Program-made: the position numbers and the translations under genes
Shown: piece by piece, positions 15,755-23,808 of the stretch
How positions within the stretch are numbered: the stretch's first letter is position 1
How the letters are laid out: every line of letters begins with the position of its first letter
Notes under the pieces: generated by a model
What the model was told of the DNA's origin: nothing
The model's database searches: none
What the model saw: the letters and a program-made list of their open reading frames with translations, nothing else
Assembly (NCBI GenBank): GCA_023150295.1
Contig: JAKLLE010000040.1
Span: 1 to 33,638 of the forward strand
Length of the DNA: 33,638 nucleotides
DNA from: Giesbergeria sp.
Lineage (GTDB): Bacteria > Pseudomonadota > Gammaproteobacteria > Burkholderiales > Burkholderiaceae_C
Reading direction: 5' to 3'

Positions 15755-17190
15755 GCGCAGGAACCTCTCCCTTGTCAGGTGGGCGGCGCACGGCCACGGC
15801 GCCCTTGCCCACCGTGCGCGCGGGTGCGGACTACCAGTTGAGCATCCCGCAGGACGCCCGTCTGGCGCTGGCCCGCGGCTGGCTCTGGTTGGGTATGGCC
15901 GCGCTGATAGGCTCCGGGCTGTTCTCGGTGCTGTTGGTCGTGTCACGCACGCCTTACGTGAACCAGTGGCTCCCGGCCGCCAATTTCTTCCACATCTCGC
16001 TGGTGCTGCACGTGGACCTGTCGGTGCTGGTGTGGTTTGTGGCCATGGGCGGTTTGTTGTGGAGCCTGCATGGCAGCCAGCGTGCCCAGGGCGCAGGCTG
16101 GGTAGCGCTGTGGATCACTGCAGCGGGCACCCTGGCCATGGCGCTGGCACCCTTTCTGGCGCCCGGCGAACCCATCATGGCCAACTACATCCCGGTGCTG
16201 GAATCTCCGCTGTTCCTTGTCGGCTTGGTCGTGTTTGGCGTAGGCACTGCCGTTCTGGTGCTGCGCAGCCTGTGGGCGGCGCCCCGCTTGGGCCTGCAGT
16301 ACGACGGGCGCGGCGCGCTGGACTTCGGCCTGAGCTCTGCCGCGGTGGCCACGGCCGTGGCCTTGCTGTGCTTTGCCTGGTCCTGGGCGGTCCTGCCCAC
16401 CACCTTGCACGGAAAGGCGTATTACGAAATCCTGTTCTGGGGTGGTGGACACGCGCTGCAGTTCACCTGGACCTTGATGATGCTGGTGGCGTGGCTCTGG
16501 CTGGCCAGTGCCTGCGGTGCCCATTTGGTGCTGAGCCCGCGCGTCACGGTGCTGATGTTTCTGCTGGCGCTGCTGGGCGTCTTTGTGACGCCCTATGCCT
16601 ATCTGGCCCACGACGTCGCATCGGTGGAGCACCGCAACCTGCTCACCTGGGCCATGCGCATGGGCGGTGGTCCGGCCATCGTGCCGGTGGGCATGGCCGC
16701 CGTGCTGGGGGTGCTGATGCTGCGCAACCTGACGGCTGAAATGCGCCCACTGCGTGCGGCGCTGCTGTCCTCGGTGCTGCTGTTTGGTGCGGGTGGCGTC
16801 ATTGGCATTTTCATCCAGGGCAGCAACGTGCGCATCCCGGCGCACTACCACGGCTGCATCGTGGGTGTGACGCTGGCGCTCATGGGTGCGGTCTATCGCA
16901 TCCTGCCGTCCATGGGCTACCAGGCCCCGCAGGGCCGCATGGCCACCTGGCAGCCCTGGATGTACGGCATCGGCCAGCTCATGCACATCATCGGACTGGT
17001 CTGGTCCGGCGGCTACGGCGTGCAACGCAAGGTGGCGGGTAGCGACCAGGTGCTGCGCAGCACCGCCGAAGTGGCGGGCATGGGCCTCATGGGCCTGGGT
17101 GGGCTCATCGCCATCATCGGCGGGCTGCTGTTTGTGGTGGTGGTGATCCGCGCCATCCGTCAGCCACAACCCAGTGCCGCCCACGGCTGA
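15751..17190 (+). CDS. second, divergent heme-copper-like 12-helix membrane protein
   Basis: This 479-residue protein has about 12 predicted helices in the order of a heme-copper subunit I. Candidate ligands are His81 and His87 in helix II (HISLVLHVDLSVLVWF), His234 in helix VI (GGGHALQF), His287-Asp288 in helix VII (YLAHDVAS) and His365/His367 in helix X (PAHYHG). Both low-spin and high-spin heme ligands can be placed. The helix VII His pair that binds CuB is H-D instead, and there is no Tyr four residues after His234 (it is Phe238). It could be an NO reductase relative with an altered metal site, or a heme protein without CuB. Annotation pipelines would probably call it cbb3-type subunit I. 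It overlaps the upstream gene by 4 bp and is followed by the flavin-containing cytochrome b. Confidence 0.85.
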   Translation: MSAGTSPLSGGRRTATAPLPTVRAGADYQLSIPQDARLALARGWLWLGMAALIGSGLFSVLLVVSRTPYVNQWLPAANFFHISLVLHVDLSVLVWFVAMGGLLWSLHGSQRAQGAGWVALWITAAGTLAMALAPFLAPGEPIMANYIPVLESPLFLVGLVVFGVGTAVLVLRSLWAAPRLGLQYDGRGALDFGLSSAAVATAVALLCFAWSWAVLPTTLHGKAYYEILFWGGGHALQFTWTLMMLVAWLWLASACGAHLVLSPRVTVLMFLLALLGVFVTPYAYLAHDVASVEHRNLLTWAMRMGGGPAIVPVGMAAVLGVLMLRNLTAEMRPLRAALLSSVLLFGAGGVIGIFIQGSNVRIPAHYHGCIVGVTLALMGAVYRILPSMGYQAPQGRMATWQPWMYGIGQLMHIIGLVWSGGYGVQRKVAGSDQVLRSTAEVAGMGLMGLGGLIAIIGGLLFVVVVIRAIRQPQPSAAHG

Positions 17191-17203
17191 AGGAACTCGA
17201 ACA

Positions 17204-19129
17204 ATGATCAAACTATTCCAAAACATCCTGCAATGGCTCTTCCTCAAAGCCGAGGGCCTGTTCAATGCCGCCTTTGGTGACCGCATCAACCCCTTCTACC
17301 ATCTGGGCGCCATCACCTTCTTCCTGTTCTGGATCGTGGGCGCCAGCGGCCTGTACCTGTACGTGTTCTTCGAAACCGGGATTGCCGAGGCCTACTCGTC
17401 CGTGGTGGCGCTGACCGAGAACCAGTGGTGGGCCGGCGGCATCATGCGCAGCGTGCACCGCTATGCCTCGGATGCCATGGTGCTGACCATGGTGCTGCAC
17501 ATGCTGCGCTACTTCGCCTTCAACCTGTACCACGGGTTCCGCTGGTTCTCGTGGGTGACGGGCGTCATGCTGATCTGGATGGTCTACGCCTCTGGCATCA
17601 ACGGCTACATGCTCCCATGGGACCAGATGGCGCAGTACGTCACGGTCGCCAGCTTTGAGTGGCTGGACTGGCTGCCGATCTTCAACGGCACGCTGATGCG
17701 CAACTTCCTGTATTCCGATCACGTGGGCGACCGCTTCTTCACGCTGCTGTCCTTCATGCACCTGGGCATTCCGCTGGTAGTGCTCATGGTCATGTGGATC
17801 CACGTGCAGCGCGTGCCCAAGGCCCGCACCACGCCGCCGCGCCCCATCGTCGTTGGCCTGCTGCTGACCTTCCTGGTGGTCTCGCTGGTAGCACCGGTGC
17901 ACAGCCAGGGCGGTGTGAGCAACTTGGCCGTGGCCGTCACCGAGGTGAAGATGGACTGGTTCTACATGGCCGTGTTCCCCTTGATCACCGAATGGCCCCT
18001 GGGCCGCGTGTGGGCCCTGGTGGTGGGCGCTTCGGTGCTGCTGGCCCTGCTGCCCTGGTGGCCGCCGCAGTTCCGCCGTGGTGACAAGCGCACCCACCAG
18101 GTCGTGGTGCACGGTTCCAAGGGGATGAGCACCGAATTCAAGGTGCGCGAGGGCGAGACCATCCTCGACGCCGGTCTGCGCGAAGGCCTGGCCCTGCCCT
18201 ACGAGTGCCGCAACGGCGGCTGTGGGCTGTGCCTGTGCAGTGTCGAGCAAGGCAACGTCGAGCACCGCCCCTACCAGCGCAGTGCCCTGCCCGACGCCCA
18301 GAAGGCCCAGGGCAAGGCGCTGATGTGCTGCGCCGTGCCCAAGGGCGATGTGGTCATCGACGTGGAGGGCTTCACCGGCGACGCGCAAGTCCAGGCCGAA
18401 GTGCACACCGCTACCGTCGCCCAGATGGAACGCCTGGCCGACGACGTGATGCGCGTGCTGCTGCAACTGCCCGAAGGCAAGACGCTGGATTTCAGTGCAG
18501 GCCAGTACATCGACATCCTGCTGGAAGACGACCAGCGCCGCGCCTTCTCGTTTGCCAACCGCCCCGGCGAGAGCCGCCAGATCGAACTGCACGTGCGCCT
18601 GGTGCCCGGCGGGCGCTTCACCACCCACGTGTTCCAGGGCATGAAGGTGGGCGACACCCTGCGCTTTGAAGGCCCGCGCGGCAGTTTCACGCTGCGCGAA
18701 AGCCCGCACCCCATCCTCTTCGTGGCTGGTGCCACGGGCTTTGCCCCCATCAAGAGCATTGTCGAGGATGCCTTTGCGCGCGGCGTGCAGCGCCCCATGC
18801 GCCTGTACTGGGGCACGCGCAAGCCGCAAGACCTCTACATGCTGGAGCGCTGTGAGCAATGGCAGCGCGAGCATGCCAACTTCACCGTGGTGCCCGTGGT
18901 GTCCGACGCCAGCGAGGGCGACGGCTGGACCGGCCGCACCGGCCTGGTGCACGAAGCCATGCTGGCCGACTTTGCCGACCTCAGCGGCCACGAGGTGTAC
19001 CTGTGCGGTTCCGTCAAGATGGTGGAGACGGCCGTGCCCGCCTTCATCGCCCAGGGGCTGGACGAAAACTCCTGCTTCTCCGACGCCTTCCTGATGGCCG
19101 CCCCGGCTCCGGCCCCGGCACAGCACTGA
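17204..19129 (+). CDS. cytochrome b / [2Fe-2S] ferredoxin / FAD-NAD(P)H reductase fusion
   Basis: This 641-residue protein starts at ATG 17204, 9 nt after AAGGA. Residues about 1-290 form a cytochrome b membrane domain with His85/His99 and His186/His200 as heme ligands. Residues about 297-390 form a plant-type [2Fe-2S] ferredoxin with Cys335, Cys340, Cys343 and Cys375. Residues about 398-630 form a ferredoxin-NADP reductase-type flavoprotein, with RAFSFANRP (FAD), VAGATGFAPIKS (nucleotide loop) and CGSVKMVE near the C-terminus. The order permits NAD(P)H to FAD to [2Fe-2S] to b hemes in one chain, or the reverse. The flavoprotein part resembles CDP-6-deoxyglucoseen reductase and phenol hydroxylase reductases. 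It is the last gene before the terminator. Confidence 0.9.
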   Translation: MIKLFQNILQWLFLKAEGLFNAAFGDRINPFYHLGAITFFLFWIVGASGLYLYVFFETGIAEAYSSVVALTENQWWAGGIMRSVHRYASDAMVLTMVLHMLRYFAFNLYHGFRWFSWVTGVMLIWMVYASGINGYMLPWDQMAQYVTVASFEWLDWLPIFNGTLMRNFLYSDHVGDRFFTLLSFMHLGIPLVVLMVMWIHVQRVPKARTTPPRPIVVGLLLTFLVVSLVAPVHSQGGVSNLAVAVTEVKMDWFYMAVFPLITEWPLGRVWALVVGASVLLALLPWWPPQFRRGDKRTHQVVVHGSKGMSTEFKVREGETILDAGLREGLALPYECRNGGCGLCLCSVEQGNVEHRPYQRSALPDAQKAQGKALMCCAVPKGDVVIDVEGFTGDAQVQAEVHTATVAQMERLADDVMRVLLQLPEGKTLDFSAGQYIDILLEDDQRRAFSFANRPGESRQIELHVRLVPGGRFTTHVFQGMKVGDTLRFEGPRGSFTLRESPHPILFVAGATGFAPIKSIVEDAFARGVQRPMRLYWGTRKPQDLYMLERCEQWQREHANFTVVPVVSDASEGDGWTGRTGLVHEAMLADFADLSGHEVYLCGSVKMVETAVPAFIAQGLDENSCFSDAFLMAAPAPAPAQH

Positions 19130-19146
19130 ACGCCCCCCAAAGCAAA

Positions 19147-19184
19147 AGCGCCCGGCACCGCGAAGGTGCCGGGCGCTTTTTTTT
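19147..19184 (+). terminator. strong intrinsic terminator of the respiratory operon
   Basis: A perfect 13-bp stem (19147-19159 with 19165-19177), GC-rich, with a GCGAA loop, is followed by eight T residues. It starts 18 bp after the last stop of the operon. It also lies just beyond the ubiD stop on the other strand; the upstream A-run (19144-19147) could let it serve that gene too. Confidence 0.92.
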
Positions 19185-19193
19185 AATTGCTCG

Positions 19194-20678
19194 TCAAAGG
19201 CCGAGGGACTCGCACAGCGCGTTCATGCGCGCCGTCACCTCAGCATCCATGGTGATGGTGCGGCCCCACTCGCGCTGCGTCTCGCCGGGCCATTTGTTGG
19301 TGGCGTCCAGCCCCATCTTGCTGCCCAGGCCGCTCACGGGCGAGGCAAAGTCGAGGTAGTCGATGGGCGTGTGCTCAATGAACATGGTGTCGCGCTGCGG
19401 GTCCATGCGCGTGGTCATGGCCCAGATGACTTCCTTCCAGTCGCGCACGTCCACATCCTCGTCCACCACCACGATGAACTTGGTGTACATGAACTGGCGC
19501 AGGTGGCTCCACACGCCCATCATCACGCGGCGCGCGTGGCCTGGGTAGGCCTTCTTGATGCGCACCAGCGCCATGCGGTAACTGCAGCCCTCGGGCGGCA
19601 GGTAGAAGTCCACGATTTCCGGAAACTGGCGCTGCAGCAGCGGCACGAACAGCTCGTTCAGCGCCACGCCCAGCACGGCGGGCTCGTCGGGTGGTTTGCC
19701 GGTGTAGGTGGAGTGGTAGATGGCATCCTTGCGCAGCGTGATGCGGTCCACCGTGAACACCGGGAATTCGGCCTGCTCGTTGTAGTAGCCCGTGTGGTCG
19801 CCGTAGGGCCCTTCGAGCGCATGCTCCCAGCCGCTGGCGTGCGTGGCGTCGGGCTGGATATGGCCTTCGAGCACGATCTCGGCGCTGGCCGGCACACGCA
19901 GCGGCACGCCCAGCGCGGGCGCCACCTCGGTGCGCGCGCCGCGCAGCAGGCCGGCAAACTGGTATTCGCTCAAAGCGTCGGGCACGGGCGTCACGGCACC
20001 CAGGATGGTCGCCGGGTCAGCCCCCAGCGCCACCGCCACCGGGTAGGGCTTGCCAGGGTTGGCGACGCAGTGGTCGCGGAAGTCGAGCGCGCCGCCCCGG
20101 TGCGCCAGCCAGCGCATGATGAGTTTGTTGCGCCCCAGCACCTGCTGGCGGTAGATGCCCAGGTTCTGCCGCGCCTTGTGCGGCCCCTGCGTGATGACCA
20201 GGCCCCAGGTGACCAGCGGCGCCACGTCGCCGGGCCAGCAGTGCTGGATGGGCAGGCGCGCCAGGTCCACATCCGCACCCTCCCACACCACCTCCTGGCA
20301 CGGCGGGCTGCTGCGCTCCTTGGGCGCCATGTTCCACAGCGTCTTGAGCAGGCCGCCCATGCCCACCATCTCCTTGAAGCCCTTGGGCGCCTCGGGCTCC
20401 TTGAGCGAGGCCAGCAGTTCGCCAAACGGGCGCAGCCCGGCGATGCTCTCCACGCCCATGGCGCGCGCCACGCGCTCGGGCGTACCGAACAGGTTGCCCA
20501 GCACCGGCATGCTGTGGCCCGTGGGGTTCTCGAACAGGATGGCCGGGCCACCCGCGCGCAGCACGCGGTCGCACAGGGCTGTCATCTCCAGGTGGGGCGA
20601 CACGCTTTCGCGCACGCGGCGCAGTTCGCCGCGCTGTTCAAGCTGCTGGATGAAGTCGCGCAGGTCGTGGTAGTGCAT
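19194..20678 (-). CDS. ubiD: UbiD family 3-octaprenyl-4-hydroxybenzoate decarboxylase
   Basis: This 494-residue prenylated-FMN enzyme decarboxylates the polyprenyl-hydroxybenzoate ring in ubiquinone synthesis. It carries [14 protein letters not shown] (residues 171-184, prFMN/metal region), AVALGADPA, and the active-site block [13 protein letters not shown] with Glu289 and Asp294. The length equals E. coli UbiD (about 497). The ATG at 20678 gives [14 protein letters not shown], the normal family start; the longer open frame upstream crosses the dispersed repeat and is not coding. It depends on the UbiX cofactor synthase encoded 1.5 kb away, from which it is split by a nuclease island. Confidence 0.94.
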   Translation of the reverse strand: MHYHDLRDFIQQLEQRGELRRVRESVSPHLEMTALCDRVLRAGGPAILFENPTGHSMPVLGNLFGTPERVARAMGVESIAGLRPFGELLASLKEPEAPKGFKEMVGMGGLLKTLWNMAPKERSSPPCQEVVWEGADVDLARLPIQHCWPGDVAPLVTWGLVITQGPHKARQNLGIYRQQVLGRNKLIMRWLAHRGGALDFRDHCVANPGKPYPVAVALGADPATILGAVTPVPDALSEYQFAGLLRGARTEVAPALGVPLRVPASAEIVLEGHIQPDATHASGWEHALEGPYGDHTGYYNEQAEFPVFTVDRITLRKDAIYHSTYTGKPPDEPAVLGVALNELFVPLLQRQFPEIVDFYLPPEGCSYRMALVRIKKAYPGHARRVMMGVWSHLRQFMYTKFIVVVDEDVDVRDWKEVIWAMTTRMDPQRDTMFIEHTPIDYLDFASPVSGLGSKMGLDATNKWPGETQREWGRTITMDAEVTARMNALCESLGL

Positions 20679-20686
20679 ATTTTTTA

Positions 20687-20744
20687 GGTCAAAAATGGCT
20701 CTGTCGCTTTTATTCAGGACGCCAGCAGCTATCAAATTGATAGC
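20687..20744. repeat. dispersed intergenic repeat, copy B
   Basis: Read on the minus strand it begins with the near-perfect palindrome GCTATCAATTTGATAGC (20728-20744), continues TGCTGGCG, and ends in CAGAGCCATTTTTGACC. This copies the order of the other elements, with a decayed second hairpin. It interrupts or follows the truncated DUF1016-like frame directly upstream of ubiD. Confidence 0.7.
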
Positions 20745-20838
20745 GCTTTGCTGCATGTTGGCGTGCGGCATCGATCAGGCCGCGCAGCTCGGTAAGGAGT
20801 GCGCCCGAGGCCAAAGCGTGTTCAGTTTTCTGCGCCAT
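20710..20838 (-). pseudogene. truncated N-terminus of a second DUF1016-type gene
   Basis: A 42-codon frame starts at ATG 20838 inside the end of the nuclease gene and reads MAQKTEHALASG, then [19 protein letters not shown], then leaves protein-like sequence and stops inside the dispersed repeat. The LL-x-x-LR-x-LI-x-x-A pattern is the start of DUF1016 (YhcG-type) proteins and resembles residues 14-33 of the upstream nuclease. The simplest reading is a tandem paralog cut off by deletion at, or insertion of, the repeat. A genuine 42-residue peptide is less likely. Confidence 0.55.
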
Positions 20839-21898
20839 CGTCCCCCTCCTGCGCATTGAGATCCATCGTCAGGCGGATCGCTTGCGCCTCGCGGGCCAGT
20901 TCGCTGCGCAACTCTTCTTCACTCGGCAAAACCAGTTGGTAGCGGCTGGCAAACAGTTGCTCGCTGCCATTGAGCACCGAATAGCGCACCACGGACTGGT
21001 CTTTGTCCTCGCACAGCAAAATGCCCACCGTGGGGTTGTCGCCATCGCCGCGCTTCAAGTCGTCGTACATGCGTACATACATATCCATCTGGCCGATGTC
21101 CTGGTGGGTCGACTCGGTGGTTTTCAGGTCGATCAGCACAAAGCACTTGAGCAGGTAGTTGTAGAACACCAGGTCGATATAGAAATCCTTGCTCTCGGTG
21201 CTCACCCGCTGCTGGCGGGCCACAAAGGCAAAGCCCTTGCCCAGCTCCAGCAAAAAGGCCTGCAATTTGTCCATCAAGCCCTGTTCCAAACTGGATTCCA
21301 GCAAAGCACGGTTGCCGGGCAGCCCCAGAAATTCCAGCATCACCGGGTCGCGCACAAAGGCGCGCGGGCTTTGCTCCAATGCGGCCAGATTTTTTCCGGC
21401 TTCAGCGGCAACGGCGGCCTTGTCCTGGCTGAGCAGCAGACGCTCGTAAAACAGCGTGCCGATCTGGCGCTGCAGGGCGCGGGTGCTCCAGTTCTGGGCA
21501 GCGGCCTCGGCCATGTACCACTGGCGGGCGTCGGTGCTTTTCACCTTGGCCAGCAGGCGGTAGTGTGTCCAGCTCAATTCGTGACGCAGCGCGTCACGTT
21601 TTGGAAACGCCTGATAAAACAAGCGCATATAGCGCAGGTTGGACGCATCAAAGCCGCTGCCAAACTCCCCCGTCAGTTGCTCGGCCAGCAGTGGCAGCAG
21701 CCGCTTGCCATAAACCGCCCGCGCCGCGCCGCCTTGCTCAAACTCCACAATGTGGTGGCCTACCTGCCAGCAGGTTTGTACCTGAATGACATCCACCGCG
21801 CGCAGCGCCCGGCTGTGTGCATCGCTGATGAGCTGGCGCAGCGTGTCCAGCAAGGGGGCAAGGTCAGCGCTGCCTGCCAAAGGCTTATTGCCCGCCAT
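20822..21898 (-). CDS. DUF1016/YhcG-type PDDEXK nuclease family protein
   Basis: This 358-residue protein has the N-terminal DUF1016 helical domain (about 10-170: QVGHHIVEFEQGG, LRYMRLFYQAFP, LSWTHYRLLAKV). The C-terminal PDDEXK nuclease fold shows DFYIDLVFYNYLLKCFVLIDLKT near residues 230-255, where Asp and the D-x-K pair would bind metal. Such genes are mobile, often sit beside type I restriction systems, and several are linked to defence; the exact role is unproven. ATG 21898 is chosen because GAGGAGG lies exactly 6 nt upstream, better than ATG 21904, which touches it. It overlaps the small frame upstream and the truncated paralog downstream. Confidence 0.88.
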   Translation of the reverse strand: MAGNKPLAGSADLAPLLDTLRQLISDAHSRALRAVDVIQVQTCWQVGHHIVEFEQGGAARAVYGKRLLPLLAEQLTGEFGSGFDASNLRYMRLFYQAFPKRDALRHELSWTHYRLLAKVKSTDARQWYMAEAAAQNWSTRALQRQIGTLFYERLLLSQDKAAVAAEAGKNLAALEQSPRAFVRDPVMLEFLGLPGNRALLESSLEQGLMDKLQAFLLELGKGFAFVARQQRVSTESKDFYIDLVFYNYLLKCFVLIDLKTTESTHQDIGQMDMYVRMYDDLKRGDGDNPTVGILLCEDKDQSVVRYSVLNGSEQLFASRYQLVLPSEEELRSELAREAQAIRLTMDLNAQEGDDGAEN

Positions 21899-22061
21899 CG
21901 CCATCCTCCTCTTCTGTCACGTTCTCTTGGCCATCGCCGAGTGCGGCCAGGGCCGCATCGTCCACCACGTCGTCCGGACCAGGCTGCCAGCCGCGCACTT
22001 CCACTTGGCCGGTGACCACATCGGCAAAGCGTCCAATGCGGGTTGGGGCATTATTGATCAT
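21885..22061 (-). CDS. 58-residue frame, possibly the C-terminal remnant of a larger gene
   Basis: The frame runs MINNAPTRIGRFADVVTG to an acidic tail rich in D and E (VTEEEDGDGGQ) and overlaps the nuclease start by 14 bp. The nuclease's Shine-Dalgarno sequence is embedded in its Glu codons, which is the layout of an operon pair. Its first codons lie next to or inside a partial copy of the dispersed repeat, and the upstream frame is closed by a TGA. It may therefore be the end of a lost upstream gene rather than a complete one. No family recognised. Confidence 0.45.
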   Translation of the reverse strand: MINNAPTRIGRFADVVTGQVEVRGWQPGPDDVVDDAALAALGDGQENVTEEEDGDGGQ

Positions 22062-22080
22062 GCGTCAGCAGCTATAAAAG
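22050..22080. repeat. partial copy of the dispersed repeat (copy C)
   Basis: On the minus strand TATAGCTGCTGACGC, followed by TGATCAATAATGCC, resembles TAGCTGCTGGCGCTTTATTGATAAGCGC of copy A. Similarity is limited to this part, so the assignment is tentative. It lies at the outer edge of the nuclease island, opposite copy B. Confidence 0.4.
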
Positions 22081-22159
22081 TTGAAGCATCCAACTGCCGA
22101 TTCAGGACACCAGGTTCAACGAGAAGTTTGTGCCTCCCCACGAAATGGGCTGCCCCAAT
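22062..22159. other. unassigned gap between the nuclease island and ubiX
   Basis: No credible gene or terminator was found in these 98 bp. On the minus strand short open stretches exist but have no start and no recognisable protein pattern. It may be debris of whatever gene preceded the 58-residue frame. Confidence 0.4.
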
Positions 22160-22798
22160 TCAATCCGTGCCTGGTGCCATGGAACCGGGATTTGCCCCCA
22201 ACCCCTGCCACCGCCCCCCCAGCCCATGGGCCAGGCCCAGCAGATCCAGCGTGCGCGCGACGGTGTGGTCCACGATGTCGTCCACGCTGCGCGGGTGCAG
22301 GTAGAACGCGGGCACCGGCGGGCAGACGATGGCGCCCATTTCGGTCACGCTGACCATGTTGCGCAGGTGGCCCAGGTGCAGCGGGGTTTCGCGGGCCAGC
22401 AGCACCAGGCGGCGGCGTTCCTTGAGCATGACGTCGGCGGCGCGGGTGAGCAGGCTGTCGGCCAGGCCGTGGGCCACGGCTGCCAGGGTGCGCATGGAGC
22501 AGGGGGCGATGACCATGCCTGCGCACTGGAACGAGCCGCTGGCGATGCTGGCGCCCACGTTGTCGGCGTCGTGCGCCACATGCGCCAGGGCGCGCACGGC
22601 GTCGGGCTCCAGGTTCATTTCGTGGCGCAGGGTGCGCCAGCCGGTGTCAGAGACGACGAGGTGCGACTCCACCCCAGGGCAGGTGCGCAGCGCCTGCAGC
22701 AGGCTCACGCCGTACACCGCGCCGCTGGCGCCGGAGATGCCCACGACCACGCGTTGCGGCGCCTGCCCGGCTGCTGGGGGCGTGGCCGCAGCGCTCAT
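22160..22798 (-). CDS. ubiX: flavin prenyltransferase UbiX
   Basis: This 212-residue Rossmann-like flavoprotein has the family start VVVGISGASGAVYGVSLL (residues about 17-34), the conserved IAPCSMRTLAAVAHG block, and RRLVLLARETPLHLGHLRNM with VTEMGAIVCPPVPAFY. It joins a dimethylallyl group to FMN to make the prenylated FMN used by UbiD. The ATG at 22798 overlaps the stop of the DGC gene by 4 bp. It is the last gene of the ubiU-ubiV-ubiT-DGC-ubiX string, so cofactor supply for UbiD is co-expressed with the O2-independent hydroxylation genes. Confidence 0.95.
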   Translation of the reverse strand: MSAAATPPAAGQAPQRVVVGISGASGAVYGVSLLQALRTCPGVESHLVVSDTGWRTLRHEMNLEPDAVRALAHVAHDADNVGASIASGSFQCAGMVIAPCSMRTLAAVAHGLADSLLTRAADVMLKERRRLVLLARETPLHLGHLRNMVSVTEMGAIVCPPVPAFYLHPRSVDDIVDHTVARTLDLLGLAHGLGGRWQGLGANPGSMAPGTD

Positions 22799-23214
22799 GC
22801 GGCCATCCGGGGGGCGGGTGCGGCAGTCGCCTCGTGTGCCGTGAGCGGGTGGGCGGCCAGGTCGGCCTGCACCTGGTCCAGCACGAGCTGGGCCTGCGCG
22901 GGGTCGAAGTCTTCGTGGCGGCGTTTTTTCACGCCGTACTGTTGCAATTGGTAGTGGCGCGCAGCTTGAATGCCGTGTCGCGAGAGGCAGCCCTGCACGC
23001 AGTTGAGCGGGCAGCCGTCCAGCGCGATGATGGGGCGGCCCGAGTGTGCCGTGCGCACCAGGCTGGGCACGTCGCCGCCCACGCCGGCGATGCACGACAT
23101 CTCGGCCACACCCGCGCGGTCCAGCCGCAGCGCCACATGGTTGGCCAACTGCGCGGCGCTGGAGCAGCCCGAGCAGGAATAGACCAGGGGCAGTGCAGCG
23201 CGCGTGTCTGTCAT
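22795..23214 (-). CDS. DGC-domain putative zinc-binding protein
   Basis: This 139-residue protein has six cysteines placed as in the DGC (putative zinc-binding) family: Cys14 and Cys17 (YSCSGCSSA), Cys41 (MSCIAG), then ALDGCPLNC with Cys68 and Cys72, and Cys76 (QGCL). The name-giving Asp-Gly-Cys is at 66-68. The C-terminal 40 residues are charged and then Ala/Pro-rich. The biochemical function of the family is not established. Here it is coupled by 4-bp ATGA overlaps to ubiT upstream and ubiX downstream, which suggests a part in anaerobic ubiquinone synthesis, metal or Fe-S supply, or redox sensing. Confidence 0.88.
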   Translation of the reverse strand: MTDTRAALPLVYSCSGCSSAAQLANHVALRLDRAGVAEMSCIAGVGGDVPSLVRTAHSGRPIIALDGCPLNCVQGCLSRHGIQAARHYQLQQYGVKKRRHEDFDPAQAQLVLDQVQADLAAHPLTAHEATAAPAPRMAA

Positions 23215-23753
23215 GGCCGCGCTCCGGGGAAGCCGTGGCCAGCGCTGGGGTTGCTGTTGCTGGGGCGCATGCCAGGGCGCAGGGCGGCCAGGCGTGCGAG
23301 CACCTGGCGCGGGCCCCATTGCTGCAGATCCAGCACGGGCAGTTCCAGCGCGTCCAGCGTGTTCTTGACGACCAGGCCCAGCTCGGTGTCGCCTTCCATG
23401 GAGAGGCGGCGGCTGAAGAACAGCGTGTCCGGGTCTTGCTGGCGCTGGGCCAGCAGCAGGAAGTCGTGTGCGCTGGCGCTGATGCACAGGTCGGTTTCGG
23501 CGAAGCGCGCACGCGGGGCAAAGGCGCCGCCGGTCCAGGTGTAGTCGAAGGTCACGCCCGCGTCGCGTACATGGATGCGCAGGCGCTTGTTCAGCAGCAT
23601 CTCGCCCACGTCGCGCGGCAGTTGGCGCGCCAGGCCCACATTGAGCGCGGTGACCAGCAGCACCGAGCCCGGAAACGCGGGTAGGCGCGAGGTGAGGGCC
23701 GCCACGGCAGACGGCAGAACGAAGGGGGTGGGGGGCGTGTGCGGGGCGTTCAT
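23211..23753 (-). CDS. ubiT: O2-independent ubiquinone accessory factor UbiT (SCP2 domain)
   Basis: This 180-residue protein has an SCP2 lipid-binding domain. A short N-terminal stretch leads to LTSRLPAFPGSVLLVTALNVGLARQLP, then LLNKRLRIHVRDAGVTFDYTW, CISASAHDFLLLAQRQQDPDTLFFSRRLSMEGDTELGLVVKN. The last segment, with LEGDTELGL-type wording, is characteristic of UbiT/YhbT. UbiT binds ubiquinone intermediates in the O2-independent pathway together with UbiU-UbiV. The ATG at 23753 is chosen by family length. It lies 55 bp after ubiV on the same strand. Confidence 0.9.
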   Translation of the reverse strand: MNAPHTPPTPFVLPSAVAALTSRLPAFPGSVLLVTALNVGLARQLPRDVGEMLLNKRLRIHVRDAGVTFDYTWTGGAFAPRARFAETDLCISASAHDFLLLAQRQQDPDTLFFSRRLSMEGDTELGLVVKNTLDALELPVLDLQQWGPRQVLARLAALRPGMRPSNSNPSAGHGFPGARP

Positions 23754-23808
23754 GGGGGGGACTCCAGAGCAGGCTTGTCTTGTGCAGTGGCGGCGGTGGG
23801 CAACCGGG

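Noticed and set aside
17213-19126. Minus-strand 637-codon open frame opposite the cytochrome b/FNR fusion
   Set aside because: Composition (His, Gln, Gly, Ala rich) is typical of the antisense of GC-rich coding DNA, and the plus strand encodes a clear multi-domain protein.
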